This document shows, one piece after another, positions 1 through 10,118 of a DNA stretch of 64,000 nucleotides. Every line of letters starts with the position of its first letter. Position 1 is the first letter of the stretch. Source of the stretch: Candidatus Dormiibacterota bacterium (GTDB lineage Bacteria > Chloroflexota > Dormibacteria > Dormibacterales > Dormibacteraceae); contig PNAG01000011.1 of NCBI GenBank assembly GCA_003169845.1, forward strand, positions 155,044-219,043, given 5' to 3'. Position numbers and translations under genes: made by a program. The notes beneath the pieces are model-generated. The model was given only the letters and a program-made list of their open reading frames with translations. It had not been told where the DNA came from and did not search any database.

Positions 1-34
1 GATAAGGGACCGTCAAGCGCGACGGTCAATACGG

Positions 35-1060
35 CTAGCTTGGCGCGGCCGCCTTTCTCAGGTGCTTTGCCGGGTCGACCCCTTCGAGCGTGAGGTCGTG
101 CTCGAGCATCTCGTGGACGAGCTGGTCGAAGGTCGTCTTCGGTTTCCAGCCGAGGCGCTTCATCGCCTTGGAAGGATCCCCGCGGAGCTCGTGAACCTCG
201 GCCGGCCGGAGGAAGGCCTCGTCAAACACCACGTAGTCGTTCCAGTCGAGGCCGACCATGCCAAAGGCGGCATCCACGAACTCTCGCACCGAACGCATGT
301 CGCCGGTCGCAATCACGAAATCGTCCGCCTCGTCCTGCTGGAGCATCAGCCACATGGCTTCCACGTAGTCCCTCGCGTGGCCCCAGTCGCGCTTGGAGTC
401 CAGGTTGCCGAGGCGGAGCTTGTCGGTCTTGCCGGCCAGGATCTGTGCGATGCCCCTCGTCGTCTTGCGTGTGACGAAGTTTTCACCTCGGCGGGGCGAT
501 TCGTGGTTGAACAGGATTCCGCTGCACGCGAAGAGCTTGTGCCCCTCGCGGTAGTTGACCGTCATCCAGTGCGCGTACAGCTTCGCGGCGGCGTAAGGGC
601 TGCGCGGATGAAACGGCGAGGTCTCGCTCTGGGGCGGGGGGGTGAGGCCGAACATCTCAGAGGTCGAGGCCTGGTAGAAGCGCGTGGGAAGCCCAGTCGT
701 CCGGATCGCCTCGAGCAGGCGCGTCGTGCCCAGGCCGTCGGCGTCGCCGGTGTATTCGGGCTGATCGAATGAGATCTGGACGTGGCTCTGCGCGGCGAGG
801 TTGTAGATCTCGTCCGGGCGGACGGTCTTGACCAGGCGGTTGAGCCCGCCCGAGTCGGTCATGTCACCGTAATGGAGGACGAACAGCGAGCCCTCCGGGT
901 GGTTGGGATTGGCGTGCTGGAGGTGGTCGATGCGGCCGCGGTTCATGCTCGATGACCGCCGGACGACCCCATGCACCTCGTAGCCCTTGGCGAGCAGGAG
1001 CTCCGCGAGATACGAGCCATCCTGGCCGGTGATGCCCGTGATCAGCGCTGTTTTTGCCAT
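35..1060 (-). CDS. gmd: GDP-mannose 4,6-dehydratase
   Basis: This 341-residue short-chain dehydratase converts GDP-D-mannose to GDP-4-keto-6-deoxy-D-mannose in the cytoplasm, the first step to GDP-L-fucose or GDP-rhamnose. The Rossmann motif GITGQDG is at residues 9-15. It is followed by the family-typical [14 protein letters not shown] stretch, the ASTSEMFG active-site segment near residue 130 and the [13 protein letters not shown] (YxxxK) motif near residue 155. I chose the ATG at 1058-1060 because [15 protein letters not shown] is the canonical N-terminus; upstream codons in the frame carry no family sequence. The partner fcl lies about 25 kb away at 25703-26677. The length is normal for the family, and the gene is complete, with its TAG at 35-37. 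Confidence 0.95.
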   Translation of the reverse strand: MAKTALITGITGQDGSYLAELLLAKGYEVHGVVRRSSSMNRGRIDHLQHANPNHPEGSLFVLHYGDMTDSGGLNRLVKTVRPDEIYNLAAQSHVQISFDQPEYTGDADGLGTTRLLEAIRTTGLPTRFYQASTSEMFGLTPPPQSETSPFHPRSPYAAAKLYAHWMTVNYREGHKLFACSGILFNHESPRRGENFVTRKTTRGIAQILAGKTDKLRLGNLDSKRDWGHARDYVEAMWLMLQQDEADDFVIATGDMRSVREFVDAAFGMVGLDWNDYVVFDEAFLRPAEVHELRGDPSKAMKRLGWKPKTTFDQLVHEMLEHDLTLEGVDPAKHLRKAAAPS

Positions 1061-1222
1061 GCAGTAGAGAAGTCTATGGTCTGGCCCAACGCGTTCGCCT
1101 AACGGCGGCGATCGCCCTGCCGGTCGTGTAACATCGCAGCCCTCAACGCTTGTGGCCCATAGGCCCTTTATCACGGTGCCGCGTTCGGCGCCGAATCCCA
1201 TCGGCTGAAGGAGATCGGTCAT

Positions 1223-1252
1223 TTGACGCTCCCGGAAACAGGCGTGTAGAGT
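1223..1252 (+). promoter_or_regulatory. Candidate sigma70-type promoter for the first GH18 gene
   Basis: A TTGACG box at 1223-1228 is followed, 18 bases later, by TAGAGT at 1247-1252. Transcription would start near 1260, just before the ATG at 1275. This also argues against using the GTG at 1251 as the start codon. It is a consensus match by eye only. Confidence 0.4.
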
Positions 1253-1274
1253 GCGGACGCTCAAGAACCTGTAT

Positions 1275-3701
1275 ATGCCGATGCAACGAATCAAGTACCT
1301 CGTCCCTGCACTTCTGATCACTGTGGCGCTATCCGGTGCCATCTCGCCGGTGCACGCCGCGGCGTCTCCATCCCCGGCACCAGGTCCGGATGCAGCTCAC
1401 CCGACCGTCATGCAGCAGGCGGCAAGCCTGGTGGCGACCGCCCCGAGCGCGGCGCTGCAGCCTTTCACCACCCCGGCCCAGCTGCCCGCCGTCGGCGGCG
1501 CGGGAGGCCCGCAGCGGGAGGTCTTCGGGTTCGCCCTGTCCAGCAGCCTCAGCGATCCCACGGTCGGCTACCCGACCTGGAACTTCTCGCTCCTCAGCAC
1601 CGTGGCGTATTTCGGGCTGCACGTGCAGGATGACGGCACCTTTGCCGCCGACTCCGGCTGGAGCGTCTGGAACTCGAGCGAGCTGACCGGACTGCTCAAT
1701 GCGGCCCATTCGCACGGAACCAAGGTTGTCCTGACGATCATCCTGCAGGACTTCGCCGCGGGCAACCCGCACATGTGCGCCGGCCTCATGCACGGCGGAA
1801 CCACGATCACGCAGACGGTGGCCGAGGTGAAGGCAAAGGGAGTGGACGGAGTCAACGTCGATTACGAAGGCCTGAACGGTAGCTGTGGAACCAACGACTC
1901 GTCATGGGAGCGCCACGACTTCAACAACTTCGCCGCCGCGCTGCGCGGTCAACTGCCCGGTGGTTCATACCTTTCCATCGACACGTACGCGAGCTCGGCA
2001 ACAGATCCCTTGGGATTCTTCGACGTCGCGGGCCTGGGTCCCGCGGTCGATTCGTTCTTCGTGATGGCCTATGACCTGGAGTACGCGAACTACAAGCGCG
2101 CACCACTCAATTGCAGCAGCTTCTGCCTTGGGCCGACGGCGCCGCTGTCCGGCTACTACTACAACGACACGTCCACCGCAAGCCAGTACACCGCGGTCGT
2201 ACCTGCCTCGAAAGTGATACTCGGGGTTCCGTACTACGGTCGCAAGGCGTGTATCTCCGGAACCTCGCCCAACCAGTACCCGACCAGCAGCGTAGTGGCG
2301 GACAGCTATCTAGATGCTTCTGGTGAGTCGACCGCCGCGATGGTCCAGCCGGGAAGCTATGTGGCGCACCGCGATGCCAACGATCCCGCCGGCCAGGAAT
2401 CGTGGGCCACCTGGTACAACACCTCGCTCAACTGCACTCGCGAGCTGTACTGGGATGACGCCTCGTCACTTTCACAGAAGTACGCCCTGGTCAACCAGGA
2501 CAACCTGCGAGGGGTGGGCATCTGGACGCTCAACTACGGTGGGGGAGCGCCCGAACTGTGGTCGGCCCTGGGCACGTACTTCTCGTGCCCGGTCAGCGCC
2601 AACCTCACTGCGACACAGTCGACCACCGAGTTCAGCATCGGGCTGTCTTCGGGGAGCTGCTCGGTCGCCTACTACGAGGTCCAGCAGTGGGACACGACCC
2701 TCAACCAGGGTTGGTTCCCGATCGGCAACGCCGCACCGGCCAATGGCACCGCGTCGATGGTCGTGGAGGGCTTCCAGGGCCACGCCTATCAATTCCTGGC
2801 GCGCGCGCACACGACGGGCGGGCTGGTGAGCTCGTGGGCGAACTTCTCGACCACGGTTTCGCCCACAGCCAGCCTGTCGCACCCGTTCCATGGCCTCTAC
2901 ACAATGGACGCCTGGGGAGGCGTCCATACGGACAACAGCCCGCCGCTGGGCGGCTTCAGCTACTGGCCGGGCTGGCGGATCGTGCGCGCGGTCCACGCAC
3001 TGCCGGGCCCCGCCTCTCCGGTGTCGGGAGCCGTGCTCGACGGATACGGCGGCCTGCACAGCTACGGCGCCCCGATCAGCATCAGCAGCAGCGTCTATTG
3101 GAGCGGCTGGGACATCGCCCGCGACTTCGCCTTCCTGCCTGACGGCTCAGGCGGCTTCGTGCTCGACGGCTGGGGCGGCCTGCACCCCTTCCGGGTCAAC
3201 GGCAGCACGGCTCCGCTGGTGGCCCAGGGATTCACCTACTGGTACGGCTGGGACATCGCGCGCAAGGTGGTGATCTTCCCGGACGGGACCGGGGGCTACG
3301 TGATGGACGCTTGGGGAGGACTCCACCCATTCGGCATCAACCGGCCTTCGCCGGTTTCGGCGGTCGCCACCACCGGCTACTGGCCGAACTGGAGCATCGC
3401 CCGCGACATCGAGCTGGTCCCGGGTAACGGCAATCACTCCGGCTACGTGATGGACGGCTGGGGAGGCATGCACCCCTTCCACCCGACGACCGACGGCAGC
3501 ACGATGCCGCCTTCGATCAAGACCGCCTACTGGTACGGCTGGGACATCGCCCGCAGCCTGTGGTTCCTGCCCGGCTCGGCGACAGCCGGGTACACGCTTG
3601 ACGGCTACGGAGGGATCCACCCGTTCGGTGGTGCGCCGCCGATCACCGGCTCCGCCTACTGGCTCGGTTGGGACATCGCCGCCTTCATCTGGGGCGGCTG
3701 A
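1275..3701 (+). CDS. Secreted GH18-like glycoside hydrolase with six-repeat C-terminal module
   Basis: The protein has about 808 residues. A signal peptide (basic start, hydrophobic core, cut near HAAASP) precedes a Pro/Ala linker. A GH18-like TIM barrel covers roughly residues 85-430, with the catalytic-type motif DGVNVDYE and its Glu near residue 198. Strand motifs such as [10 protein letters not shown] and [10 protein letters not shown] are also GH18-like. After a region with paired cysteines comes a C-terminal module of six units of about 40 residues, each built as D-[AG]-[WY]-GG-x-H followed by YWxxW-x-IA. It probably acts outside the cell on a chitin-like or exopolysaccharide glycan; the substrate is unknown. 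The ATG at 1275 was preferred over GTG 1251 because of the promoter; ATG 1281 is equally possible. A paralogue follows 30 bp downstream. Confidence 0.8.
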   Translation: MPMQRIKYLVPALLITVALSGAISPVHAAASPSPAPGPDAAHPTVMQQAASLVATAPSAALQPFTTPAQLPAVGGAGGPQREVFGFALSSSLSDPTVGYPTWNFSLLSTVAYFGLHVQDDGTFAADSGWSVWNSSELTGLLNAAHSHGTKVVLTIILQDFAAGNPHMCAGLMHGGTTITQTVAEVKAKGVDGVNVDYEGLNGSCGTNDSSWERHDFNNFAAALRGQLPGGSYLSIDTYASSATDPLGFFDVAGLGPAVDSFFVMAYDLEYANYKRAPLNCSSFCLGPTAPLSGYYYNDTSTASQYTAVVPASKVILGVPYYGRKACISGTSPNQYPTSSVVADSYLDASGESTAAMVQPGSYVAHRDANDPAGQESWATWYNTSLNCTRELYWDDASSLSQKYALVNQDNLRGVGIWTLNYGGGAPELWSALGTYFSCPVSANLTATQSTTEFSIGLSSGSCSVAYYEVQQWDTTLNQGWFPIGNAAPANGTASMVVEGFQGHAYQFLARAHTTGGLVSSWANFSTTVSPTASLSHPFHGLYTMDAWGGVHTDNSPPLGGFSYWPGWRIVRAVHALPGPASPVSGAVLDGYGGLHSYGAPISISSSVYWSGWDIARDFAFLPDGSGGFVLDGWGGLHPFRVNGSTAPLVAQGFTYWYGWDIARKVVIFPDGTGGYVMDAWGGLHPFGINRPSPVSAVATTGYWPNWSIARDIELVPGNGNHSGYVMDGWGGMHPFHPTTDGSTMPPSIKTAYWYGWDIARSLWFLPGSATAGYTLDGYGGIHPFGGAPPITGSAYWLGWDIAAFIWGG
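2881..3701 (+). repeat. Copy 1 of a duplicated approximately 820-bp segment (C-terminal repeat module)
   Basis: This segment is nearly identical in DNA to 5371-6191. The encoded roughly 275 residues differ at only about 14 positions between the two copies, whereas the catalytic parts upstream differ far more. Inside, six imperfect units share the D-x-W/Y-GG-x-H and YWxxWDIAR signatures. Confidence 0.9.
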
Positions 3702-3731
3702 TGAAGAAACCGCAGGAGCGTTGGTGATTTC

Positions 3732-6191
3732 GTGTTAAACCTCACAGCAATGCATCGAATCGTGGTCGGCGTGACGGCCCTGGTGATCGGGTGCGCTCCC
3801 CTTCTCAGCTACTCGCAGCCGGCCCAGGCTGCACCCATCCAATCGAGCTATCTCGACCAGACCCATCCTCGCGTGATGGATGTGGCCGCTGACCTCGCTG
3901 CCCAGCCGGCAACAAGCGCGCAGCTCGCGGCCGCCCAGTTCACACCACTCACGGTCATTCCTCGCGCAGTGTCGGGTTCTCACCCGCAGCGCGAAATTTT
4001 CGGGTTCGTCGACGCTGGAAATCTCGGCAGCCCGACCGTCGGCTATCCGAGTTGGGACTTCAGCCTCCTGACTACAGTCGCCTTCTTCGATCTAGGCGTC
4101 AACAGCGGAGACGGACACCTGGTCAGCAGCGGTCAAGGCTGGAATGTCTATCACTCGACGACGATGCAGAACTTCGTCAACACAGCCCACGCACACGGTG
4201 TGCGTGTCATCGTCTCGATCAACCTCCACGACTTCAGCACAGATCCAAACAATCAGGTGTGCACCGGGCTCATCCCCGCCAATAGCGCACAGACCGTGCA
4301 GTGGGCGGTCTCGCAAATGCAGTGGGCGGGCATCGATGGCATCAACGTCAACTACGAAGGCACGATCACGACCTGCGCCGACGGGCAGACCAACCGAAGT
4401 GAGCTGACGAGTTTTGTAGCGAACCTGAGGGCGGCGATGACCGCTGCTCAGCCGGGCAGCTATCTGTCGATCGATACGTTCACGGGATCGGCCGAGGACA
4501 ACCAGGAATTCTTCGATGTCACCGGCCTGGCGCCCTCCGTCGACTCGATGTTCGTCATGGCGTACGACATGGATTACGAGAACTCGCTCAATCCGCCGCT
4601 GTCGTGCTCCGCGTACTGCACGAACCCCGTCTCTCCACTCAGTGGCTACCGGTTCAACGTCACCACGTCGATGGCGCAGTACACGGCTCTTGTGCCGGCG
4701 AGCAAGGTCATCCTCGGTCAGCCGTACTACGGCCGGCGAGGATGCGTGGGTAATCTCGGTAGCGCACACCAGCTCTTGATCCCGAATACAAACTTCGTGG
4801 CTCCGACGTACTTGTTTGCTTCCACGATCCCCAGCCAGACGGGCGTTTACGCTTTTGCAGGTCATCGAGATCCCATCGACGGCGTAAGCGAATGGGACAC
4901 CTGGTATGACTCCGATTGGAACTGCAACCGCCTGCAATTCTTTGACGACCCTGGTTCGCTCGGGGCCAAGTACGACCTCGTGAATCGAGACAACCTGCGC
5001 GGAGTCGGCTTCTTCACCCTCGACTACGGTGGTGGGGCGCCGGAGCTCTGGTCGGCGCTGAGCACGTATTTCTCCTGCCCGGTCACGATCAACCTTCCAG
5101 CGACCCAGGCGACCACCGAGTTCAGCGTTGGGCTGACAGCAGGGAGCTGCTCGGTTGGCTATTACGAGGTTCAGCAGTTCGACGTCACACTCAACCAGGG
5201 TTGGTTCCCGGCCGGCACGGCCGTGCCGTCGGGTGGTTCAGGCACTCTCATCGCTGAGGGATTCCAGGGTCACGATTATCAAATACGGGCGCGCACCCAC
5301 TCGATTGGGGGAGTAGTCAGCTCGTGGGCGTATGCAGTCACCACGGTCTCGACCGGCGCCACGGCCTCACACCCGTTCAAGGGCCTCTACACAATGGACG
5401 CCTGGGGAGGGGTCCATACGGACAACAGCCCGCCGCTGGGCGGCTTCAGCTACTGGCCGGGCTGGCGGATCGTGCGCGGGGTCCACGCGCTGCCGGGCCC
5501 CACCTCTCCGGTGTCGGGAGCGGTGCTCGACGGATACGGCGGCCTGCACAGCTACGGCGCCCCGATCAGCATCAGTAGCAGCGTCTATTGGAGCGGCTGG
5601 GACATCGCGCGCGATTTCGCCTTCCTGCCTGACGGCTCAGGCGGCTTCGTGCTCGACGGCTGGGGCGGCTTGCATCCCTTCCGAATCAATGGCAGCACAG
5701 CTCCGCTGGCGGCCCAGGGCTTCACCTACTGGTACGGCTGGGACATCGCGCGCAAGGTGGTGATCTTCCCGGACGGGACCGGGGGCTATGTCATGGACGC
5801 CTGGGGAGGCCTGCATCCGTTTGGCATCAACGGTCCTGCGCCGGTTTCGGCGGTCGCCACCACCGGCTACTGGCCGGGCTGGAGCATCGCCCGCGACATC
5901 GAGCTGGTGCCGGGCAACGGCAATCACTCCGGCTATGTGATGGACGGCTGGGGAGGCATGCACCCTTTCCACCCGACGGCCGACGGGAGCGCGATGCCGC
6001 CTTCGATCTCGACTGCCTACTGGTACGGCTGGGACATCGCCCGCAGCCTGTGGTTCCTGCCCGGCTCGGCGACTGCCGGGTACACGCTGGACGGCTACGG
6101 TGGGATCCATCCCTTCGGGGGTGCGCCGGCGATCACCGGCTTTACTTATTGGCTCGGTTGGGACATCGCCGCCTTCATCTGGGGCGGCTGA
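3732..6191 (+). CDS. Secreted GH18-like paralogue with altered catalytic motif
   Basis: This 819-residue protein is the tandem paralogue of the upstream gene. It has a signal peptide ending near AQAAPIQ, a GH18-like barrel (residues about 95-440) and the same six-repeat C-terminal module. The motif at residues 202-209 is DGINVNYE: the Glu is kept, but the Asp two positions before it, which in GH18 enzymes helps position the substrate acetamido group, is Asn. Catalysis may therefore differ from the neighbour. The GTG start at 3732 has an AGGAG at 3714-3718; the in-frame ATG at 3750 is an alternative. Only 30 bp separate the two genes, so co-transcription is likely. Confidence 0.8.
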   Translation: MLNLTAMHRIVVGVTALVIGCAPLLSYSQPAQAAPIQSSYLDQTHPRVMDVAADLAAQPATSAQLAAAQFTPLTVIPRAVSGSHPQREIFGFVDAGNLGSPTVGYPSWDFSLLTTVAFFDLGVNSGDGHLVSSGQGWNVYHSTTMQNFVNTAHAHGVRVIVSINLHDFSTDPNNQVCTGLIPANSAQTVQWAVSQMQWAGIDGINVNYEGTITTCADGQTNRSELTSFVANLRAAMTAAQPGSYLSIDTFTGSAEDNQEFFDVTGLAPSVDSMFVMAYDMDYENSLNPPLSCSAYCTNPVSPLSGYRFNVTTSMAQYTALVPASKVILGQPYYGRRGCVGNLGSAHQLLIPNTNFVAPTYLFASTIPSQTGVYAFAGHRDPIDGVSEWDTWYDSDWNCNRLQFFDDPGSLGAKYDLVNRDNLRGVGFFTLDYGGGAPELWSALSTYFSCPVTINLPATQATTEFSVGLTAGSCSVGYYEVQQFDVTLNQGWFPAGTAVPSGGSGTLIAEGFQGHDYQIRARTHSIGGVVSSWAYAVTTVSTGATASHPFKGLYTMDAWGGVHTDNSPPLGGFSYWPGWRIVRGVHALPGPTSPVSGAVLDGYGGLHSYGAPISISSSVYWSGWDIARDFAFLPDGSGGFVLDGWGGLHPFRINGSTAPLAAQGFTYWYGWDIARKVVIFPDGTGGYVMDAWGGLHPFGINGPAPVSAVATTGYWPGWSIARDIELVPGNGNHSGYVMDGWGGMHPFHPTADGSAMPPSISTAYWYGWDIARSLWFLPGSATAGYTLDGYGGIHPFGGAPAITGFTYWLGWDIAAFIWGG
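5371..6191 (+). repeat. Copy 2 of the duplicated approximately 820-bp segment
   Basis: This is the near-identical partner of 2881-3701, encoding the six-repeat C-terminal module of the second GH18-like protein. The sharp change from diverged to near-identical sequence close to 5370 suggests homogenisation limited to this module. Confidence 0.9.
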
Positions 6192-6257
6192 CCACGAGCT
6201 GCATTCAGTAAGGCCTAACCCGCTCGGGCCAGCCCGCAAGACTTATTGTTTGCCGCC

Positions 6258-7082
6258 ATGGAGAGGGGGCAGATCACGGGCGCGCTCGCGGTGCTCATGC
6301 CGGCGTACAACGAAGAGGCGACACTCGAGATAATCCTCCATCACGTTCTGACGCGGCCTGAGGTAGGTCAGGTCATCGCCGTCGACGATGGCTCAACTGA
6401 CAGGACGTGGGCGATTCTGCAGGCCGCCGCCGCGCGCGACAAGCGCGTCACGGCCGTGCGCCAGGAAACTAATGCCGGCAAGGGTGCGGCGCTAAGACGG
6501 GCCATCAGCGAGATCAGACGTCCCTTCGCAATCGTTCAGGACGCCGATCTGGAATATGACCCCCGAGACTATCCGGCACTGCTGGCGCCGCTGATGGAAG
6601 GGCGCGCTGACGCAGTCTATGGAGTGCGAGGATTCGCAAGCCACTCTTCGTACAGCTTCTGGTTCGTGGTCGGCAACAAGCTGGTCAACCTCATGGCGAA
6701 CCTACTCTTCGACTGCTACATCTCAGACGTCGAGACAGGGTACAAGGTGATTCGGACTGAGCTTTGGAAAGAGCTCGGCCTGACGGGAAACAGGTTCGAT
6801 ATCGAACCTGAGATCACCGCTCGGTTGCTCCGGCTCGGCTACAGAATTCACGAGGTTCCCATCCGGTACTACGCCCGGAGCCGCGAGCAGGGTAAGAAGC
6901 TGACCTGGCGTGACGGCGTTCACGCTCTGGCAACGCTGCTGCGACTGCGCATGGCGCCTGAGGCCAGTCTTTTCGGTCCCGGCTTCGACAGGTCCAGACA
7001 CAGCGATCGCCAGCGCGAGCTTGCCACCATCCATCCGCTCATCGAGATCTCAAGCGAGCCTGGCGCCTCAGCCGATCGGTGA
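6258..7082 (+). CDS. Family 2 glycosyltransferase, dolichyl-phosphate mannose synthase-like
   Basis: This 274-residue soluble GT-A transferase shows VLMPAYNEEATLE at its start, VIAVDDGSTDRTW near residue 35, the metal-binding VQDADLEYD near residue 90 and SDVETGYKVIR near residue 155. These are all typical of the DPM1/polyprenyl-phosphate sugar synthase group. It probably loads a sugar from a nucleotide donor onto polyprenyl phosphate for membrane GT-C enzymes, fitting the adjacent membrane protein. It has no C-terminal membrane segments. The ATG at 6258 is preferred to a TTG at 6246. It overlaps the next gene by 4 nt (GTGA). Confidence 0.85.
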   Translation: MERGQITGALAVLMPAYNEEATLEIILHHVLTRPEVGQVIAVDDGSTDRTWAILQAAAARDKRVTAVRQETNAGKGAALRRAISEIRRPFAIVQDADLEYDPRDYPALLAPLMEGRADAVYGVRGFASHSSYSFWFVVGNKLVNLMANLLFDCYISDVETGYKVIRTELWKELGLTGNRFDIEPEITARLLRLGYRIHEVPIRYYARSREQGKKLTWRDGVHALATLLRLRMAPEASLFGPGFDRSRHSDRQRELATIHPLIEISSEPGASADR

Positions 7083-8497
7083 CCCTCATGGCTCGGCTCA
7101 AAGGTGTTCCGAGCGAGGTCGTGGCTGCCCTGGCGCTGCTGGTCTTCTACGCGACCGTCTATTCGGGCCGTTTCTACAGTCCCGACGGAATGCTCATGTT
7201 CCGGCAGGCGGAGGCGCTTGTGTTCGATCACTCGATCCATCTGGCCCACCCGGTCTGGGGCTTCGGGCCGATAGGCGACAGCCCGTACGGTCTCGGACTC
7301 TCGCTCGTCTACGCACCGGTGGTTGCCGTAGTCGGCCTCTTCGTGCAACACGTACCGCTGTCACCCGTCACCCTCACCGGCGGGCAGGCGGACTGGGGTT
7401 TCTACACGCAAGAGCTGTATCACGACCCGATCTACCGCTTCGTCGCTCCCATCCACGCGGTGATCGCGGTGGTCGGGGTGTGGCTGGTGGCGCGACTTGT
7501 GCTGGCGATGGGGTTCGGGCGCCGCGAGGCGCTGTGGGCGATGGCCCTCTGCGGCCTGGCGTCGCCCTGGCTCATCTACTCCCGGGGAGATTTTGCGCAG
7601 CCGCTCGAAGGCGTGTGCTGGGTGGCTGCATTTGTGTGCGCGCTCAAACCGGGCCGGGCTTACACGGCCGGGCTGGGGTTTGCCGTCTTCTACGCGATCC
7701 TCACGCGGCCTGTCGAGGGCTGCATCCTGGCGGCTGCCTGCCTGCTCCTCGTGCTGCCGAAGCTCTCGCCCTCGATCGCGTCTGTGGCGGGTGGCGCCGC
7801 CGGCCTCGCCGCGACCATCCTCGTGGACCTGGTCCGCTTCGGGTGGCCGATCCAATCGGGTTACGGCCCCAACGTGGGCTGGACAACGTCTCCGATCGGG
7901 CTCGCCGGCCTGCTCTGGAGTCCTGCGCGGGGCCTGCTGTGGTGGTTCCCGGCGATCTTGCTGGCGACGATCGGCGTCGCGTTCGTCTGGCGCAGTCACC
8001 GGCGGTTGGCCCTGGCCAGCGCTTTCGCCAGCGTGGCTCTGCTCCTGAGCTCCGGATTCTGGTCCGTTTGGTGGGGCGGGCTGGACTGGGGTCCTCGCTT
8101 GATGCTGCCGGGCATTCCGCTGCTGGCAGCCTTCGCCGGAGTGGCGATGTCCAGGTTGCCGGCGGTTGTGGGCGCGCTGGCCTGGGCGGTCGGCTTCATC
8201 ACATGCGCCCCGGCTCTGATCCTGGACGTGTTGCGTGGCTACGGCTCGCAGTCCGGAACGGCGTCGGGTTCGTTCGATTGGCAGAGCTACCCGCCGGTGC
8301 AGTTCGTGTCGTGGATGCAGCACCGGTCTGGCACGGACATCATTGGACGACCACAGCTCCGCGGCGACGTGGATATCTACTGGGCCCATCTGTCGCAGTA
8401 CCGTCTGATCGGACTGGCGGCCGTGGTGCTCGAGCTGTTGTTGCTTTTCGCGCTGCTTCAGAAGGCTCGCATGAGCGAGCCCGGCACACCAGCCTGA
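7079..8497 (+). CDS. Polytopic membrane protein, probable GT-C-fold glycosyltransferase
   Basis: The 472 residues contain about 10-11 hydrophobic spans. The first span is followed by a periplasmic-looking stretch, YSGRFYSPDGMLMFRQAEAL, resembling the acidic first loop of GT-C enzymes that use polyprenyl-phosphate sugars. No full family signature is recognisable. The GTG at 7079 overlaps the TGA of the GT2 gene (GTGA), so the two are probably translationally coupled, with the GT2 product making the lipid-linked donor used here. It ends four bases before a convergent gene. Confidence 0.6.
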   Translation: MTLMARLKGVPSEVVAALALLVFYATVYSGRFYSPDGMLMFRQAEALVFDHSIHLAHPVWGFGPIGDSPYGLGLSLVYAPVVAVVGLFVQHVPLSPVTLTGGQADWGFYTQELYHDPIYRFVAPIHAVIAVVGVWLVARLVLAMGFGRREALWAMALCGLASPWLIYSRGDFAQPLEGVCWVAAFVCALKPGRAYTAGLGFAVFYAILTRPVEGCILAAACLLLVLPKLSPSIASVAGGAAGLAATILVDLVRFGWPIQSGYGPNVGWTTSPIGLAGLLWSPARGLLWWFPAILLATIGVAFVWRSHRRLALASAFASVALLLSSGFWSVWWGGLDWGPRLMLPGIPLLAAFAGVAMSRLPAVVGALAWAVGFITCAPALILDVLRGYGSQSGTASGSFDWQSYPPVQFVSWMQHRSGTDIIGRPQLRGDVDIYWAHLSQYRLIGLAAVVLELLLLFALLQKARMSEPGTPA

Positions 8498-8501
8498 AGC
8501 G

Positions 8502-10103
8502 CTAACCGCTCGCCTTGGGGGCCAGCAAGGCACTCAGGCCTGAGCGCCCGGACCGCAGCATGCCGAGCACGAGCCTCTTCTCCTGGTCACTCAGGACCCC
8601 GACCGCCAGGATCAAGCCTGCATAGACTGCGAGCCCGACCACTCCGGCTGCGACCAGCAAGGCGAAGTTGGTGATCCAACCTCTGACCAGCAAGGCGTAG
8701 ATGGCGAACCCGGCACCGGCGATCGCCGGCCTTAGAACCACTTCCCCGAGAAATCGCCACAACGGAAGGCGGAGGATTGCCCGCTGCACGATGAAAACGA
8801 AAGCGATGCCCTGCACGCAGGCGTTGATCGCCAGCGCATAGGCTGCGCCGATGGCGCCCAGGCGCGGCACGAGCAGCAGAGTGAGCGTGATGTTCAGGAC
8901 CGCGCTGGCGAGAGCGCTGGCCGCCGTCCAATGAGGTCGACCCGTAGCGTCGGCGACCAGCGCCGGGATGCCCGTCAGAAGCGTGAGGCCGTAGCCGACG
9001 GCGAGCACCGCAAGAATCGTCGCGCTGGCGTCGCCAAATGAGGGGCCGATCCACGTCGACATGAGTGGATGCGCCAGAAGCGCCACCGGGATGACCAGAC
9101 CCAGGGCCAGCACGAGCATCAGCTTTTGGGCCGACAGATAGAGGCGCTGCAAACGATCGGTGGCGTTGACGGCATGAAGCTCCGACGCCGCGGGAAAGAC
9201 CGCGGTCGCGAACGAAGCCTGTACGAGAGTGAACTTCTGCGTGATGGTCACGGGGATGGCGTAGTAGGTGACCTGCGCAATCGGTAGAAACGCCGCAACG
9301 ATCACGCGATCGAGCTGGAAGGTGACCAACCAGGCCAGCTGGCTGATGAACTTCATGGCACCGAAGCCGGCCAGCTGGCGCACCGCCCAAACCTGAAACC
9401 GCGGCCGAAACGAAACGTTGGGCAGCAGGCGTACGGCCAGCAAAACGAAGATCGGCAGGCCGAGGAGGTTGACGGCGAGGGTTGCTTCGGCAACCCCACG
9501 TAGGCCGAACCCGAGCTTGATGGCGGCGATCTGCCCGACCGCGGACAGCGTGGCCAGGAAAATCGTGCGGGTGGCAAAAACGTCGAGGCGCTGCACCCCT
9601 TGCGGTACGGCAATGAAAAGGGTCAGGGCAAGGTTGCAGGCGAATCCGACCGAAGTCAGACGGAGGACGAAAGCCGCGTCGGTTTCCAGGCCCGGCGGCA
9701 AGTGCAGCAGATGAGTTACAAGCAATGGGGTGAACGCGAACAGCAGCGCTCCAAAGACGATGCCGAGCACGATGAACAGGGTCAGAGCCGTTCCCACGAT
9801 GGCGCTGAGGGCCGCTCGGTCGGAGGTTGCCTGATGCATGGCGATCGCGCGCACCAGCGAGGGAGTCAACCCCAGATCGAGTAGCGCCGCGTAACCGAGG
9901 ACCAGGCTGGCCAGCACGAAGACGCCGTACCGTGCCGGCCCGAGACCACCGACGAGAATCGGCACGCTGATCACCAGCAGAACCGCGGACCAGGAATAGC
10001 TGCCCGCGGTGAGGAGTAGGTTCATGGCCGTGCGCCGGCCTGTGGCGCGCAGGACTGGCGGCTGATCGGGTGCGCTGTCTTGCGGCGCGGGTGGGTCAGG
10101 CAT
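8502..10103 (-). CDS. Wzx-like polysaccharide flippase (MOP/MATE superfamily)
   Basis: This 533-residue protein has about 12-14 transmembrane spans spread along its length and an N-terminal segment starting NLLLTAGSYSWSAVLLVISV, as in polysaccharide exporters of the RfbX/Wzx type. It would flip undecaprenyl-linked repeat units across the membrane for polymerisation by the Wzy-like proteins of this locus. The ATG start is at 10101-10103. It lies 15 bp downstream of a minus-strand GT4 gene, so they form a two-gene unit. The family is diverse, so assignment rests on topology and context. Confidence 0.85.
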   Translation of the reverse strand: MPDPPAPQDSAPDQPPVLRATGRRTAMNLLLTAGSYSWSAVLLVISVPILVGGLGPARYGVFVLASLVLGYAALLDLGLTPSLVRAIAMHQATSDRAALSAIVGTALTLFIVLGIVFGALLFAFTPLLVTHLLHLPPGLETDAAFVLRLTSVGFACNLALTLFIAVPQGVQRLDVFATRTIFLATLSAVGQIAAIKLGFGLRGVAEATLAVNLLGLPIFVLLAVRLLPNVSFRPRFQVWAVRQLAGFGAMKFISQLAWLVTFQLDRVIVAAFLPIAQVTYYAIPVTITQKFTLVQASFATAVFPAASELHAVNATDRLQRLYLSAQKLMLVLALGLVIPVALLAHPLMSTWIGPSFGDASATILAVLAVGYGLTLLTGIPALVADATGRPHWTAASALASAVLNITLTLLLVPRLGAIGAAYALAINACVQGIAFVFIVQRAILRLPLWRFLGEVVLRPAIAGAGFAIYALLVRGWITNFALLVAAGVVGLAVYAGLILAVGVLSDQEKRLVLGMLRSGRSGLSALLAPKASG

Positions 10104-10118
10104 TCTTGGTTGAGGCTC

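Noticed and set aside
1061..1274. Possible small RNA or tRNA in the gmd-GH18 gap
   Set aside because: There is no cloverleaf or recognisable RNA motif; only a candidate promoter was supported.
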